Assembly: GCF_030253575.1 (NCBI RefSeq)
Contig: NC_080561.1
Coordinates: forward strand, 9,334,501-9,398,500
Direction: 5' to 3'
Source of the DNA: Rhododendron vialii
Lineage: Eukaryota; Streptophyta; Magnoliopsida; Ericales; Ericaceae
DNA length: 64,000 nucleotides
Numbering within the stretch: position 1 is the first letter of the stretch; the number at the start of each line of letters is the position of its first letter. Below, one piece after another: positions 22,641 to 33,744 of the stretch. The translations under genes and the position numbers were made by a program. The notes beneath the pieces were generated by a model, which was given only the letters and a program-made list of their open reading frames with translations, searched no databases and was not told the DNA's origin.

Positions 22641-23238
22641 TGAAGCTTTAGATCTACCAAGAAGAACAATACACTTTTGCATTCAGCTTTTCATTTAGAC
22701 ATTGTGACCTAGCGTGGTAGCAAGTGCTATATAATGCTAGTTCTGTAACCAAGGTTCGTAATGGAAGCCCTGCAAACTAGGCACAAGACATGTAATAAAT
22801 ATAATCATAACAACCTGAGGCTGGACATTAATAAAGCTCCACTCTCAGACAAATGCTTCGCTATCTTTTTCATTTTCATGCAAACTTACTAATCAAGTAG
22901 CCATCTAGCCCTTCAAATTTTCCCATATTTTCATGATTGGTTAAAAGTATCCAACTCAATATCCATTGGCAAGGAGTGTAGAGACCACTCAAGCTTCCTA
23001 GAAGTGATAATTAACCGATGTGGGACAACCTTAACACTCCTATGTGCGACCCTGGAATCATACTATGAGAGGTAAACAAAGTATTATGGGTCTCAATGAA
23101 AGGAAGAGCAAGGGAAAATTAATCTGGAAAGTCTTTCTTAAAAGCCTAGTTTTGATTGACAATCAATGGCGATGTCACCTAGATTCATATTCGAGTGTTG
23201 GAATTGATAATTAACCAAGGTGGGTCACGCTTTGAAAT

Positions 23239-23493
23239 TAGGGGTGCAAATGAGTGAAGTGTTCTAGCTCGGCTCCTTTACTAACGAGCCTAAAACTCGA
23301 ACTCGAGCTAAAAACCGAGCCCTTATTGAGCCGAGCCTGGTTCATTTACTAAATGAGCCTCTATAGTTGAGTCGAGCCTATACGAATGAAGACGAGCCTA
23401 AAACTCGAGCTTGGACCGATTGCTGAACTAGTTGACCCAAGCCAAGCCCTTGACGACGCAACCCTCAAGCTGCTCAATTTGTTTGCAACCCTA
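23239..23493. mobile_element. hAT-like MITE, 255 bp
   Basis: Inverted ends TAGGGGTGCAAATGAG and (right, reverse-complemented) TAGGGTTGCAAACAAA. Flanks TTTGAAAT (23,231-23,238) and TCTAAAAT (23,494-23,501) match at 6 of 8 positions, consistent with an aged 8-bp duplication. The interior repeats GAGCCGAGCC-type motifs. Confidence 0.75.
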
Positions 23494-24727
23494 TCTAAAA
23501 TGGTATTTGTTAAGGGGAAGTTCAATCACTGTGTATGTACAAATAAAAATAAAAATATATATACGTTAAGGGGAAGTTCAATAGACTAAAGAACTACATG
23601 GCATGGATAAATGTTTTCTGATGCATTCATTTGGTTTCAAATTTGAAATTTAACAAATTGACAAGTGATGGAAATACCAAATTGCAGTATCTGAGACAGA
23701 GTCCCACACATGTTTTCAACTCAAAAGACCGCCAAAGAAAGTAAAGTGAAACCAATCAATCTATTAAATTGGTCAGAGCACAGATTAGGGAGACGTGGCC
23801 TTCACTCAGTTCAAAACTACGAACCTATCTAGCTATTTATGATCATGTGATAAAAATATAAATCGTGGATGAATAGTAGCAACAAATGAAGCCAATTTTC
23901 CACTACTTTCCTCTTTCAAATTCAGTTAGAGCAAAATGAATGTAGAAGGCACCTGATAGTTTTCTGGCTTAAACCACAACGAAAATCAATACCCTTCTTC
24001 TCCAATTTCTCTGTAGCAGGACCAATTCACTCCAAAAGCTGCAGTTCATTCAAGTAAAAATTATGCAATTCCATTCACCAATGGCAAGCCTAAGACTTGC
24101 ACTGTCACACAAAAGTGATGCAAATTTATAACAAAGTCAAATTTCGTACAAAAGAAACAGAGACTACCCTGGGCATGCAGCACACCATTGGAACATTGGA
24201 TACACAAAAATTTCACCATCCATGCAATAAACTACCCCTCCAGCCCCTTCAACTATCTGCTTGAAGTGTAAATCAGACACATGCAAAAAAATAGCATAAA
24301 AAGCAAAAAATTTAAACAGCAAGTGAGTAGTAGATGATTAAATTCTGTTGATCATAACAATATTCAATGTAGATCTTTTATAGGCAAAATGAGATTGTCA
24401 AACATATCCCAATACTGTAAGTTTCAGACAGAGTGAATCAGTTTATCTATTAATTAAATTTTGCTATTCATGAATACCCCTCATACTAAAAGTTGATCTC
24501 AAATAATTTCTCACCTAAACAGCCAAGCCCAGTAGTTAAACTAACAAAAATGATTATATTTTTCCCGTTGTACGAAATGTCATCTACCATTAAGGTAGTA
24601 AAAGAAAGTTTGAATGTCCTTTTGCAGTCGCAGCATCACAAGGGAATGCCATTTCATCTTATCGTGTTTTTTGTTTTGAATCCTAGCGGAGGGAAAGAGC
24701 ACTTATCAAATGTTCTTGCAACTGTGT

Positions 24728-24854
24728 CATACAATACCGCAGTCTATTCGTAATCTAGGTAGAATTTACAAAATTTCGATTGACAAATTATCATACAATA
24801 CCGCAGTATATACGTAAACTAGGTAGAATTTACAAAATTTTGAATGACAAATTA
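24728..24854. repeat. 64-bp tandem duplication
   Basis: CATACAATACCGCAGT begins at 24,728 and again at 24,792; both copies run through AGGTAGAATTTACAAAATTT. A simple local duplication. Confidence 0.85.
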
Positions 24855-25490
24855 ATGAGCATGATTGATTTGTTCTCAAGGACAAAGTTCAAGAAATTTT
24901 TATTAGTGGGGTCAAAAATCAACCAAAAATGTGCGTCAAATTTGCAACCGCCCATAAGCCTCCAAAACTAAAAACATGCATCTTGAAGACCACAACCACT
25001 AGAACATCTACTTCCGCCAAAAAAAAAATTTAATTAATTAAAGAACATCAAAAGAATTTTTATTTTGAAACTTAAAAGTGTCGATCCATGGTAAACATGT
25101 GTCACAGCTAAATAGTAGTTCTTAGTCATTTGAGATTTAGTGTGAGATAACGCTAAGATCATAGTTCATGGCCAATTCGTTCATACCCATGAAAAGAAAT
25201 TTGAGAGAGAGATAGAAAGAGTGCGAGAAAATCTTCTCATTGTTTGCCCTAAAGAAACTTAGCAAACTGTGCATTTTGCGGGTCAAGAGACTCAAGACTA
25301 TCCAAAACCTTAAGAGAAGTATCTGGCAATTTCAATGACGGTGGGGTCAAGTGACCCCACGTGCGCCATAATCTCTCCAATTGTACTGGAAGCATATATA
25401 TCTTTTTCTAGAATCCTTGTCTTTCATATCATTCTGCCATTGTTATCCAGAAGAACAATCGGCAAAGATCTCTTCAGAAAGTGTTATTAC

Positions 25491-25604
25491 CAAAACACCA
25501 GCAGCCATATCCCATGGTTGTAGACAATATTCCCAATATGCTTCAACAATTCGAAGAGCTACAAGGCTCATATCCACTGCTGCAGCACCTAGCCTTCCTA
25601 CTCC
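25491..25604 (-). pseudogene. Inositol-monophosphatase-like exon fragment
   Basis: Minus-strand exon of exactly 38 codons between an AG acceptor (TATATTTAG) and a GT donor (GTAATA). It reads RLGAAAVDMSLVALRIVEAY followed by WEYCLQPWDMAAGVL, which fits the conserved IMP-family segment G-A-A-A-V-D-M to W-D-x-A-A-G, closest to plastid IMPL1-type enzymes. The W-D-M-A-A-G aspartate that binds metal is present. No other IMP exon was found on either side, so this is a fragment. Confidence 0.7.
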
Positions 25605-25726
25605 CTAAATATAAAGGCGAAAAAGGGGGAGAGATACAGGGAGAGAGAATATTACATAAACTACCCTCCCATACATTATATATAGCAAAATCTAAGACAT
25701 GTTGCTCCTATAGTCCTATGTATATA

Positions 25727-25870
25727 CCAGTAATTCCCGTGCTTCGCACTTCGCACGTTTCCGCGTGCTCACTCGATGAATTGGCATCGGGAAGTGTTTT
25801 TGGTTTTCGTAGTAATGATAGTAGAGAAATAGCAAGACGTTATTGAAGCACAAATCAGTTTCAGTTCTTG
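25727..25870 (-). mobile_element. Helitron-like 3' end (end 1)
   Basis: On the minus strand the element ends hairpin-spacer-CTGG followed by T (plus: A then CCAGTAATTCCCGTGC). The stem is GCACG/CGTGC. About 130 bp are homologous to end 2 at 27,122. Fits the Helitron rule (CTRR end, insertion between A and T). The 5' end was not located. Confidence 0.55.
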
Positions 25871-26332
25871 AAATATAAGGCATTTATTGGTGCAATTGGT
25901 AGTTAGGAAGTTAATATACATATAGTGTTTGGTCTAATAATGTTGGTATCTGTTTTTGGTAATGTATTTGTTCTTCTAGTGATGATAAGTAGAAAACAAA
26001 CAGTATGAAAATGGAGTGTGGTACATCAAGATAGAGCACATGAAATATTCCTCACAATGTTCAAAGCTAAGATACAAACTGTTAGATACTACATCCTTAC
26101 ATAAGCATTGGTCAATGACACACCTGAATATCATCTAATCATAATCATAATCATAATCACCTTGTAACTTTACATTGAGCAAAAAAATTCATCAAAAATC
26201 TTCAGTAAGGGTTTAAAAGGCATGCTACAATTGGATCCTCAGAATGAAAGTTGATTATGCCCTTGTACCAACAAAATAAAAAACAACTATTCCGGTCAAA
26301 ACCTCAGAGGCTGAGAAAAGGAAACTTTAAGA

Positions 26333-27053
26333 TCATCTTTCTAGTTCATCACACCCATTATACCAATCAATAATTTCACCAATTTCCTCATTATAACTTG
26401 ACTCCAGATTCATGGTATCTTCAAGTTCCATAAATTCTGCGTATATGATCGTAAGATTAGCGATAAGTTCACACACCATAGACTTAAAAACCTTAGTGTA
26501 AGTTGGTAAAAAACACAAGCATGTAATTTTCAATAGATGAAGAAGAGAATTAAATCAACTTATTAGCTGATCCAGAAAAAAAAAAGAAAAAAGAAAAAAG
26601 AGAGAGAAACAAAACCTGAATCATTTATACCTTGTTTGGATAGTGTTCTGAAAATTTTGAGTTTGGTTTTTGGGTAATGAGTGGAGAGAGAAATTAGGTA
26701 AATGATTGGAAATAAAAGTAATGAGTGGAGAGAGAAATGAGAATAATGAATGGGGAGAGGAGAGAGAAATGAGAGTAATGATTAGAAGTAGGGGTAATGA
26801 GTGTTTTTTGAGTTGGAATTTTTTTTTCAAAATATGATCCAAACAAAGCATTACGTTGGTAGAGTTTGGCTACGAGTTCTCGTTGGATTCCTCCGCTTTG
26901 ACAAATTTGCTGGATATTATCCAAACCCAAGTCACAGATTTCCTGCATTACAATGATTTCTCCCTTTGTCCTCAATGGATTTATCCTCTTCAAAGAAGCC
27001 CCAATCTCAATTGATTTATCCTCGTGAACAAAAGCATGTAATGGAAATCTATT
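26333..27053 (-). pseudogene. Two exon-like segments of an unrecognised gene
   Basis: Segment 1 (27,053-26,855) reads NRFPLHAFVHEDKSIEIGAS then LKRINPLRTKGEIIVMQEIC onward to LVAKLYQR, followed by a GT donor. Segment 2 (26,491-26,333) follows an AG acceptor, reads VFKSMVCELIANLTIIYAEF onward to GCDELER, and stops. The splice signals and composition look genuine, and the intron holds a MITE. I do not recognise the family. It lies just inside Helitron-like end 1, so it may be a captured gene fragment. Confidence 0.4.
26632..26848. mobile_element. TTGTTTGGAT-type MITE
   Basis: Inverted ends TTGTTTGGATAGTG and (right) ATGATCCAAACAAA. The interior holds a small GTAATGAGTGGAGAGAGAAA minisatellite. 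It sits in the putative intron of the unrecognised exon pair. Confidence 0.6.
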
Positions 27054-27121
27054 CTTAGTTTGGGTTCGTTAGAAACTACCATCGGGTAATCTGTTACCTA
27101 ATTAATCCTCTTCTCTGACTA

Positions 27122-27260
27122 CTAGTGTAATGCACAGGCTTCGCATGTTTTCGCATGCCCATTGGATGATTTGGTATGTGGAAATGTTTTGGGTTCTCGT
27201 AGTGATGATAGTAGGGAAATATTGAGGTGTTATTGAAGTAGAAAAGCTGACAAGATGAAG
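27122..27260 (-). mobile_element. Helitron-like 3' end (end 2)
   Basis: Plus strand: A then CTAGTGTAATGCAC and the stem GCATG...CATGC; on the minus strand this is a canonical CTAG|T terminus. Homologous to end 1 for about 130 bp (shared CGTAGT-ATGATAGTAG). The amidase pseudogene begins immediately inside it. Confidence 0.6.
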
Positions 27261-27310
27261 ATGCATAACCAAGCCTAATAAGTATTGACTTGCCAGAGTA
27301 TGGAACTAAC

Positions 27311-28702
27311 CAAATTGGCTCCGGCATGCCCTTGCATGACTCGCTTCCAGTGATCACGAGAATCAAGTCCAGTATCTTGAGGTTTCTGCACCTTGGAGAA
27401 CCATAGCTCGAACTGGTCCAGTATCTTGAGGTTTTTGCACCTTGGAGAACCATAGCTCGAACTACCTCTGGAAACCACTGATCCCAGCAAATTGCTGACA
27501 AACACTATGCAAAAGTTCGATTAGATATCTACTAGTTTTTTAGCTTCTCATATTTGAGAACAACATACTCAAAAGCCAGATCTAAACAAGTTTACAAGCT
27601 AGTATAAATCAACACAAACTATTTGACAAACTGAGAGCCAAAACAATGAATGGAAAAGGAAAAAGTTCTTACCAACTCCAATTTTTGCAATTTAGTATGG
27701 AAAACCTGTGTACAGAAACCATAACAGCAAAAAGAAGTTCCATTAAGACACAAGCCATCATCAAATTTTGTAAACACCACTACATTTCAACTATATTGAA
27801 CACCCACCTTAAAGCCAGTGTCTCCTGGATTAAAGTAGATTTCCTGGTAGCCTGACAAGAGGAACTATTCATTTCAGCAAAAAAATGAAAACACCAACAT
27901 AGCAGCTTCAAGGTTAGTTGGTCCACAAACCTGGTCCATCTGAAATATGGGACTTCCTATAGAGTCTAAGATCTGCCCCATCAACATCAATTATGGCTAT
28001 TGAATTGTAAGAGCATCTACACAAGAATTGCAAAAAGGGGATATTAAGGTATTCTACCTAGTGAAAACTAAGAAAACCTACTCACAGCAGTTTCGGTAAC
28101 CCCTCTCTATTTTACATCCAGCGAATCGACGTCGGTATAAACCCCGAGGCACTATTCATCAGGTATCCCATACTTTATTATTTTTTTCCCACCTCATTCA
28201 CTCTCTCCTCTCTCTTCTGCCTTCACTCTCTGACATTACTTTATTTTAAATTAGGGACAAAGGTAAAATAATAGAGGGTAGGTATGAAACTAATATTATA
28301 ATAATAGTGGGTAGGTAAAATAGAGAGTATTGGTGTAGCATTGAAAAAGATTTGGGTAGGTAAAAGATAAAATAAGTACTGTTCATAGCCATTCTTGCTA
28401 ATAACTGATGTACATGCTCTAATGAGCATTGTTTGCCTCTTCAAAAAAGCTAAATGGTATAACTACCCCCAACTCTGTTGCAAGTTTTTGCATCCTACAT
28501 AGCATGCCAGATGGAAGTGTTGTTTTATCGTATGGCAAGGGCCTCAATAGCATAAATCATTCAATCAGTTGACCCACAGTTTATAGCCAACCTCAACCTT
28601 AGTTATCTACCTTAGAATCGTGGGAAGGCCCTTATAAGGCTTGGCTCGCTGAAAGAAATCCTCCCTTTGAGCTTGACAGAAGTAATAACCTTGAAATAGT
28701 TC
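27311..28702 (-). pseudogene. N-carbamoylputrescine amidase pseudogene (five exons, introns kept)
   Basis: Minus-strand exons in order: 28,702-28,611 (ELFQGYYFCQAQREDFFQRA); 28,494-27,931 (LATELGVVIPFSFFEEANNA, then after a MITE NSIAIIDVDGADLRLYRKSH); 27,851-27,808 (GYQEIYFNPGDTGFK); 27,705-27,673 (VFHTK, one base short so out of frame); 27,494-27,311 (AICWDQWFPEVVRAMVLQGA to GHAGANL). Splice GT/AG signals fit. The nitrilase-fold enzyme makes putrescine from N-carbamoylputrescine; its catalytic C-W-D-Q-W motif and the lysine region are recognisable. The first exons and everything after GANL are missing, and the last exon has a roughly 50-bp tandem duplication and frame breaks. Introns show it was copied as DNA. 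Confidence 0.8.
28021..28419. mobile_element. PIF/Harbinger-type MITE inside an amidase exon
   Basis: Ends GAGCATCTACA and TGTACATGCTC are inverted repeats. The 3-bp repeat TAA flanks it (28,018-28,020 and 28,420-28,422). Removing it rejoins AAC-AAT-GCT-CAT with TAC-AAT-TCA in frame, so the insertion postdates the exon. Confidence 0.85.
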
Positions 28703-31700
28703 CTTCATGGAGACACATGGAAATGAAACTGAAATCTAGATAAATCAAGACTCAGAATCTCCAAAGATATAAGATACAGAAAGAAGGGAATTTAGCTCAA
28801 TCAACAGAAGAAGACGTAGAAATTCACTGGTTCACAAGACGAGGTAGTATCCAATTGGAATCAAAGCTTAAAATTGTGCGCATGTGTGTGAAAAAGAGAG
28901 AGAGAACTCTATAAAGGTATGTCATGAGTTCGTAACTACATCAATATGAGCATTCATTATGCACGCAAACTATTCGCAATAAACTCTCATCTACGACTCT
29001 TTCCAATGTAAAAAACACAAAATCCAAAGGGAACTTAAGTAACTTCACCATATAGTGTTCGGAGTTTCAGCTAAAAATTGGAAGAGCTCTACGGCAATGT
29101 TTCGCCCTGAATAATTGGCTTATACCCCTATAGCCAAGAGAAACAATAAACCACAACAGATAAGCTTGTCCCACCCATGGGTCATGAGTAAGTATTTCAT
29201 AGTAGCCAGTAGTCATGATTTACAGGTATCATTCTTTACTTTGTGGTCCACCAAAGAGAAAAGTATATCGTTCAATCTGTGAATTCTAATTTCCTCAGAC
29301 TTGCATATTTCATCAATTCTTTTGACTAACCAGATATAACAGTTGCTAACATCTATCCACACAACTTGTAGCATCTAAGATTCTATCATAATTGAAGAGA
29401 TCAAATAATAGGGCTTATGAGTTACATGGACTGATGAAAAGAGTAAAGAAACTGAATATTCTGAATTTCTCCTCATATTGGTTTCAAGGTCTTCAATTCC
29501 ACAAATATGGACTAATAACTTGCAGTGGAAAAATTCTGAAAGTTAGAATAGAGAAGAGGGTCAAGGGATTTTTGCATTAGGATCAAAACTCGAGCTAAAT
29601 AATATGTAAGCTGCGTTTAAACAAATAAATTAAAAAGGCATCAGATAGCATAAAGATTAATTCAGCACAAACATTGGCTCTCATATTGATGAAATAGTCG
29701 TCAAGAAAAGAAAGCAACATTAAGGCCGTGTTTCGATAGTGAATTTGTGGACTGATTTACCAATGAAAAAGAATAACTATGGCTTATTCTCTTCATTAAG
29801 GCACATCCAACATCTATACCAGAGCTAGGGTTCTTGTTCGAATGGTGCACACATAGAAGATGACAAAGGGATTCTAACAAGTTCAAATCTGTATTCCCTA
29901 CATCATTGAATCGAATCGAATCGAAACTTGAAAATGAATGGGAATTTACCTCTGCTCACGCATTTTCTTTGATTGTAGCCTTAACCACGTCAGGATTGAG
30001 GTGAAGCAATAACAAATCGCGACTCTCCTTTAAAGATGGCAACAACCGTAAGAACAATGATGTGATGATGACATAGTACAGGTCAATCTGCAGAACAAGT
30101 ACCAAAATTGAGTGAAATCCGGAAAGAGAGTACCAATTTGGTGAGTGAAATCCGGAGAACCGACTGTCATCTCTCTCGTTCTCGATCGTTCCCAAGTAAA
30201 AGGCAGAATACCAAAACTAACCCTTGCTCCACACATACAAGTACCAAGCAAGGAAAACTTTGGAGGGCAATAACGTAATTTCAACACATGGCTTGGCTTG
30301 CCATCCACGTGTATTTATTCCCCAAGCATTTTTTCTCTTGCAATGCATTTCCCAATAGGAAGATATCAAATCAGTTATACTTTCATAAATTGTGGCTTTT
30401 TTAATATTAATTGTGGTTAAACTTGGTAGGGTCTACAAGTTAAAAACAACCAATAGGAGTGAGGGTAACACACCCTCGTTTGGTTAGGGTGAGCAAAACA
30501 ATTGAAATATATCTGTGTACCAAACATAACTTCTATCGTTCACCCTCATTCAAGATCATGATGTTCCTGATTGTAGTGATCTATAGAATCGTGTTCTAAC
30601 AGAACGATGAAGTGCCAGCAACTGCATTCGCAAATATATTTGTGCACCAAACATAACTTGTAATGATTGACATGTACATATGCATGAAACCAAAATGTTC
30701 ATATGTTTCAATGCAATGAAAGCGAATCAACAACAGTCTGATGGTACCATCAACTCCAGAATCTGTATGTTTTCAGTGGATCTTGAAACAAATGCATATT
30801 CTAGTCAACTGAAAAAAGGAGTCGTGTGGAAAGGGGCTGATTTTTAAGTGGAAGTAAGTCAAAAAACAATCGAAAGAACTAACATAGAATAAAGCTAAAA
30901 CTAACATACTAAAGATTAACGGACGAAAATTGAATTTTCCGCCTAAAAAATCAGGACATGCCACCATATTAATTTTCAACAAGACAACAGGTAACTTTAC
31001 ACCAATATTTCATCTTTGAACATTCCAAATAAGCTTATGCATTTGTATATTGAAGCTTCAAAATAGTGGGAAATCATTTTTTGCGCTTGACATATTTAGA
31101 AAGAAGAATAAGCTAACAGACCAAGCATCTGTTTTAGACAGCTTTCTCAATTTCCATAAAGAAAGTTGGCAATTTTTAGGCTTAAGGAATCCAAATATTC
31201 ATAGTTTCGGAAAAGGAGTTTGATAGATACAAATGCAAGTTAATTCAATTTTAGTATTGAAACCAAGAGTTTCTTCCAAAATACAACGTAATTAACATGT
31301 CTTTAAGTGACGGAAATGTCCCTATTGAGTGTCCGAAGGACCTAGATATGTAAATTCTTGGAAGAGATGACACGTTTGGGGATGTGTGTCTAACATGAAG
31401 TGTGTAGCGAGTGTCAGCATCTGTCGAACATCCCACCTTCTTGGAAGTTTTTGCGCTTCTTAGCAGTTATGTCAAAGAGCCTCTAAGCATGTTTGATCTT
31501 GTGTAAGTGAGCATAAACCCACGAGAACTACACATTCAGGTTTTGTAATGATTTCCTATGCCAAAATAGTTGAAAAAAGGTCTAGTGTTGCAGAAAATGA
31601 GTACTCATCTGAACACAAAGGATAGAATTTATCATGGAGAGCAAAGATAGAAATTTGAATACCATTGAATCTCAGGACAATATGATGGCACCATATCATT

Positions 31701-32751
31701 TTAATTCCATTTTTGTCATTGCATGAAGTCAAGATACTGGTTGGTGATGAGAAACCTATAAGCACAAGACACAGAAGTTCAGACATTTTAGGAAAATCAT
31801 GGATGAGAAGTGGGAATTAGTTTAGCCAATGCGTGATGCCTATTATAATTTATAAGTCCAGTTTGTGAAAGGAATCCCAAAAGTTACAATTTTCGTCAAA
31901 AGCTAAAAACTGTAGATGACAATGAGACAAAAGTCAGCTTTTTTCTTATACGAACTTTTTCCAAAATTGGTCCATATAGTTCTACTTTGGATTTCTCTCA
32001 TTTGAGATAAAACAAACAGTGACCAAAAACTATAAAAAAAATTCATGAAATCACAAAATTAAACAATTACTAAAGAATTAAGTTAAGCCAGTCCAAACTC
32101 AGCCAACATACAAGGAATAGATATAGATATGAGATGGGGCTACAAGACCACAGGGACACACAGTTAATGGAAAACTTAAAAATAATTATGACACGGATAC
32201 GATCCGCCTACCTTTGTGAATTTTGTTTTCTATAGCGTCTAAAATTGCATAAGGCTAAGTTTAAGATGGTAAGACCGACTTCGGAATTAGGCACGAGTTA
32301 AAGAGCTAGTAGCCAGTCACGAAAAGTATTATTTGAGGATTTTTACAATCGACATCCTCTCATCTATTATATCACTACTTCTTGTTCTATAAGCATTGAC
32401 CAAATTATTAGTAAGAGTTTCATTTGTCCTACCAACAAATTGTAGTCTGAGAAAGTAACAATCTCAACTTCATCAAATTAGGATACACAACACAGAGTAT
32501 CCGAAAGCATGCAATTCTATCAGAGAAATCATCGTGCAACATAAACTGAAACAAAATTGATTTAAACTATGGACAGGTATGGCAAGTATCAGTACATATG
32601 CACGAGTGTCCCACAATATAGCATCCAATAAAGGTGTGATACAGACACGACTCCTTTTAGAGTTATTCGTTCTTTGTAGCAGTCTTGCATTCCGGGTGGA
32701 GTAGTTACAAACGAGTGCAATAGAGATCTTTAGAACCTCAATTTTCACCCT

Positions 32752-33070
32752 CCCCATGCCTGTTCAAACAGTACGTCCAGAGTGCCTCTAGAGACATAGT
32801 GAGTTTCTCCAGGAATGGGATTTCTCGGAGCAACCCCAAACATCAGAGGGCGTAGCGTGGATATGTTCCATGCAACAACAGATATAAACCTGTCAACGGG
32901 ACTCCTCCCATTGGCACACTACCCAACAGATCTTAACTAACGCAACAAACGGACTGCCCATAAACCTGAAGCATTGTCTTGGGGATGTTGAAGATTGGCG
33001 GCACCTGAACTTGTAGGGAATAGCAAAAGACTAAAATCAATCTGACCATCAGCATGGCTCAAACCAAAGT
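32752..33070 (-). other. Exon-like minus-strand stretches, unrecognised
   Basis: Around 33,070-32,980 the minus strand reads GLSHADGQIDFSLLLFPTSS and ends at a GT. From 32,850 it reads MFGVAPRNPIPGETHYVSRG then TLDVLFEQAWGG and a stop. They look protein-like but no family is recognised, and no joined model is convincing. Confidence 0.25.
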
Positions 33071-33210
33071 TATTGTAAGCAATCTAGAGAAAGAGAAAGA
33101 GAGAGAAGGAACACGGAATCGTTAAATAATACATGGGCATGCCTTCTTCAGTGGGATAGCACAATGGCGTTTGTGTTGTGTTTAAGCAACCCACGATTCC
33201 CAACATTAAG

Positions 33211-33744
33211 ATCATGCTAGACTCTGAATCTTTCTCGGCTCTCATCTTTCAATCAAGAAACTCTGGCTATCTTTCTTTATGGACCCCATATATATCCTTC
33301 TGCTTGTTGGTTCGCTGGCATGATCTAAGTAGACGCAGTTGATTGAGATAAAAAGTATTTTTCTTGGTAATGGAGCATCTGGGGCTACATATGCTTATCT
33401 TGCACTTACATTTCTTATCACGGCAAAGCAAATATTCAGAGGAATTAAGAGGTAGGTCTAGGCTCTCATATCCGTTTCAACCAACAGAGACCCATTGACA
33501 TGTTATTTTGTTTCTTAAGGGTAGATTCTTAATCTTAGAATTTAGTCTCACATTGGCAGCATAACTGATCTTGGCCTTTGCAATGCCATGCATAATAAAC
33601 TTCTGGTTGTTATCTGTGAAGATGGAAAAACGATTAAGGTGACTTTCAACTCCCGAGTCTTCTATAGTTATTTTGTTTCCAATCCAGCATAAATACAATA
33701 ACGTATCCATAACCGTAGATGTTGGCATGGCTCTCCTGTTTTTT
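33211..33744 (+). pseudogene. Array resumes: NAC 3' flank and TOPLESS-like fragment (TPL-3)
   Basis: From TAGACTCTGAATCTTTCTCG the sequence matches 44,430-44,950. It carries the WD40 fragment (HIGS, NKLLVV, EDGKTIK) at about 33,535-33,740, degraded, ending at the CACTA-like sequence. No NAC gene precedes it; the nearest upstream in array order is NAC-C, across the 15.7-kb segment. Confidence 0.55.

Larger units (their letters stand above)
17495..33210. other. 15.7-kb non-array segment rich in transposons and gene fragments
   Basis: It shares no sequence with the NAC/TNL unit. Recognised contents are listed separately: a LINE remnant, a primer-binding site, TRIMs, MITEs, Helitron-like ends and exon fragments. 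The remaining stretches (for example 17,925-19,100, 19,680-20,880, 23,500-25,300, 29,000-32,700) show no convincing gene. Confidence 0.6.

Noticed and set aside
22960-23235. Possible third TRIM (two copies of TGATAATTAACC near 22,998 and 23,200)
   Set aside because: Only short similarity and no primer-binding site between the copies; not enough to call.
33477-33728. Minus-strand frame of about 80 codons repeated at 12,501, 44,700 and elsewhere
   Set aside because: The opposite strand carries the TOPLESS-like WD40 motifs with an acceptor site, which explains the shared open frame better.
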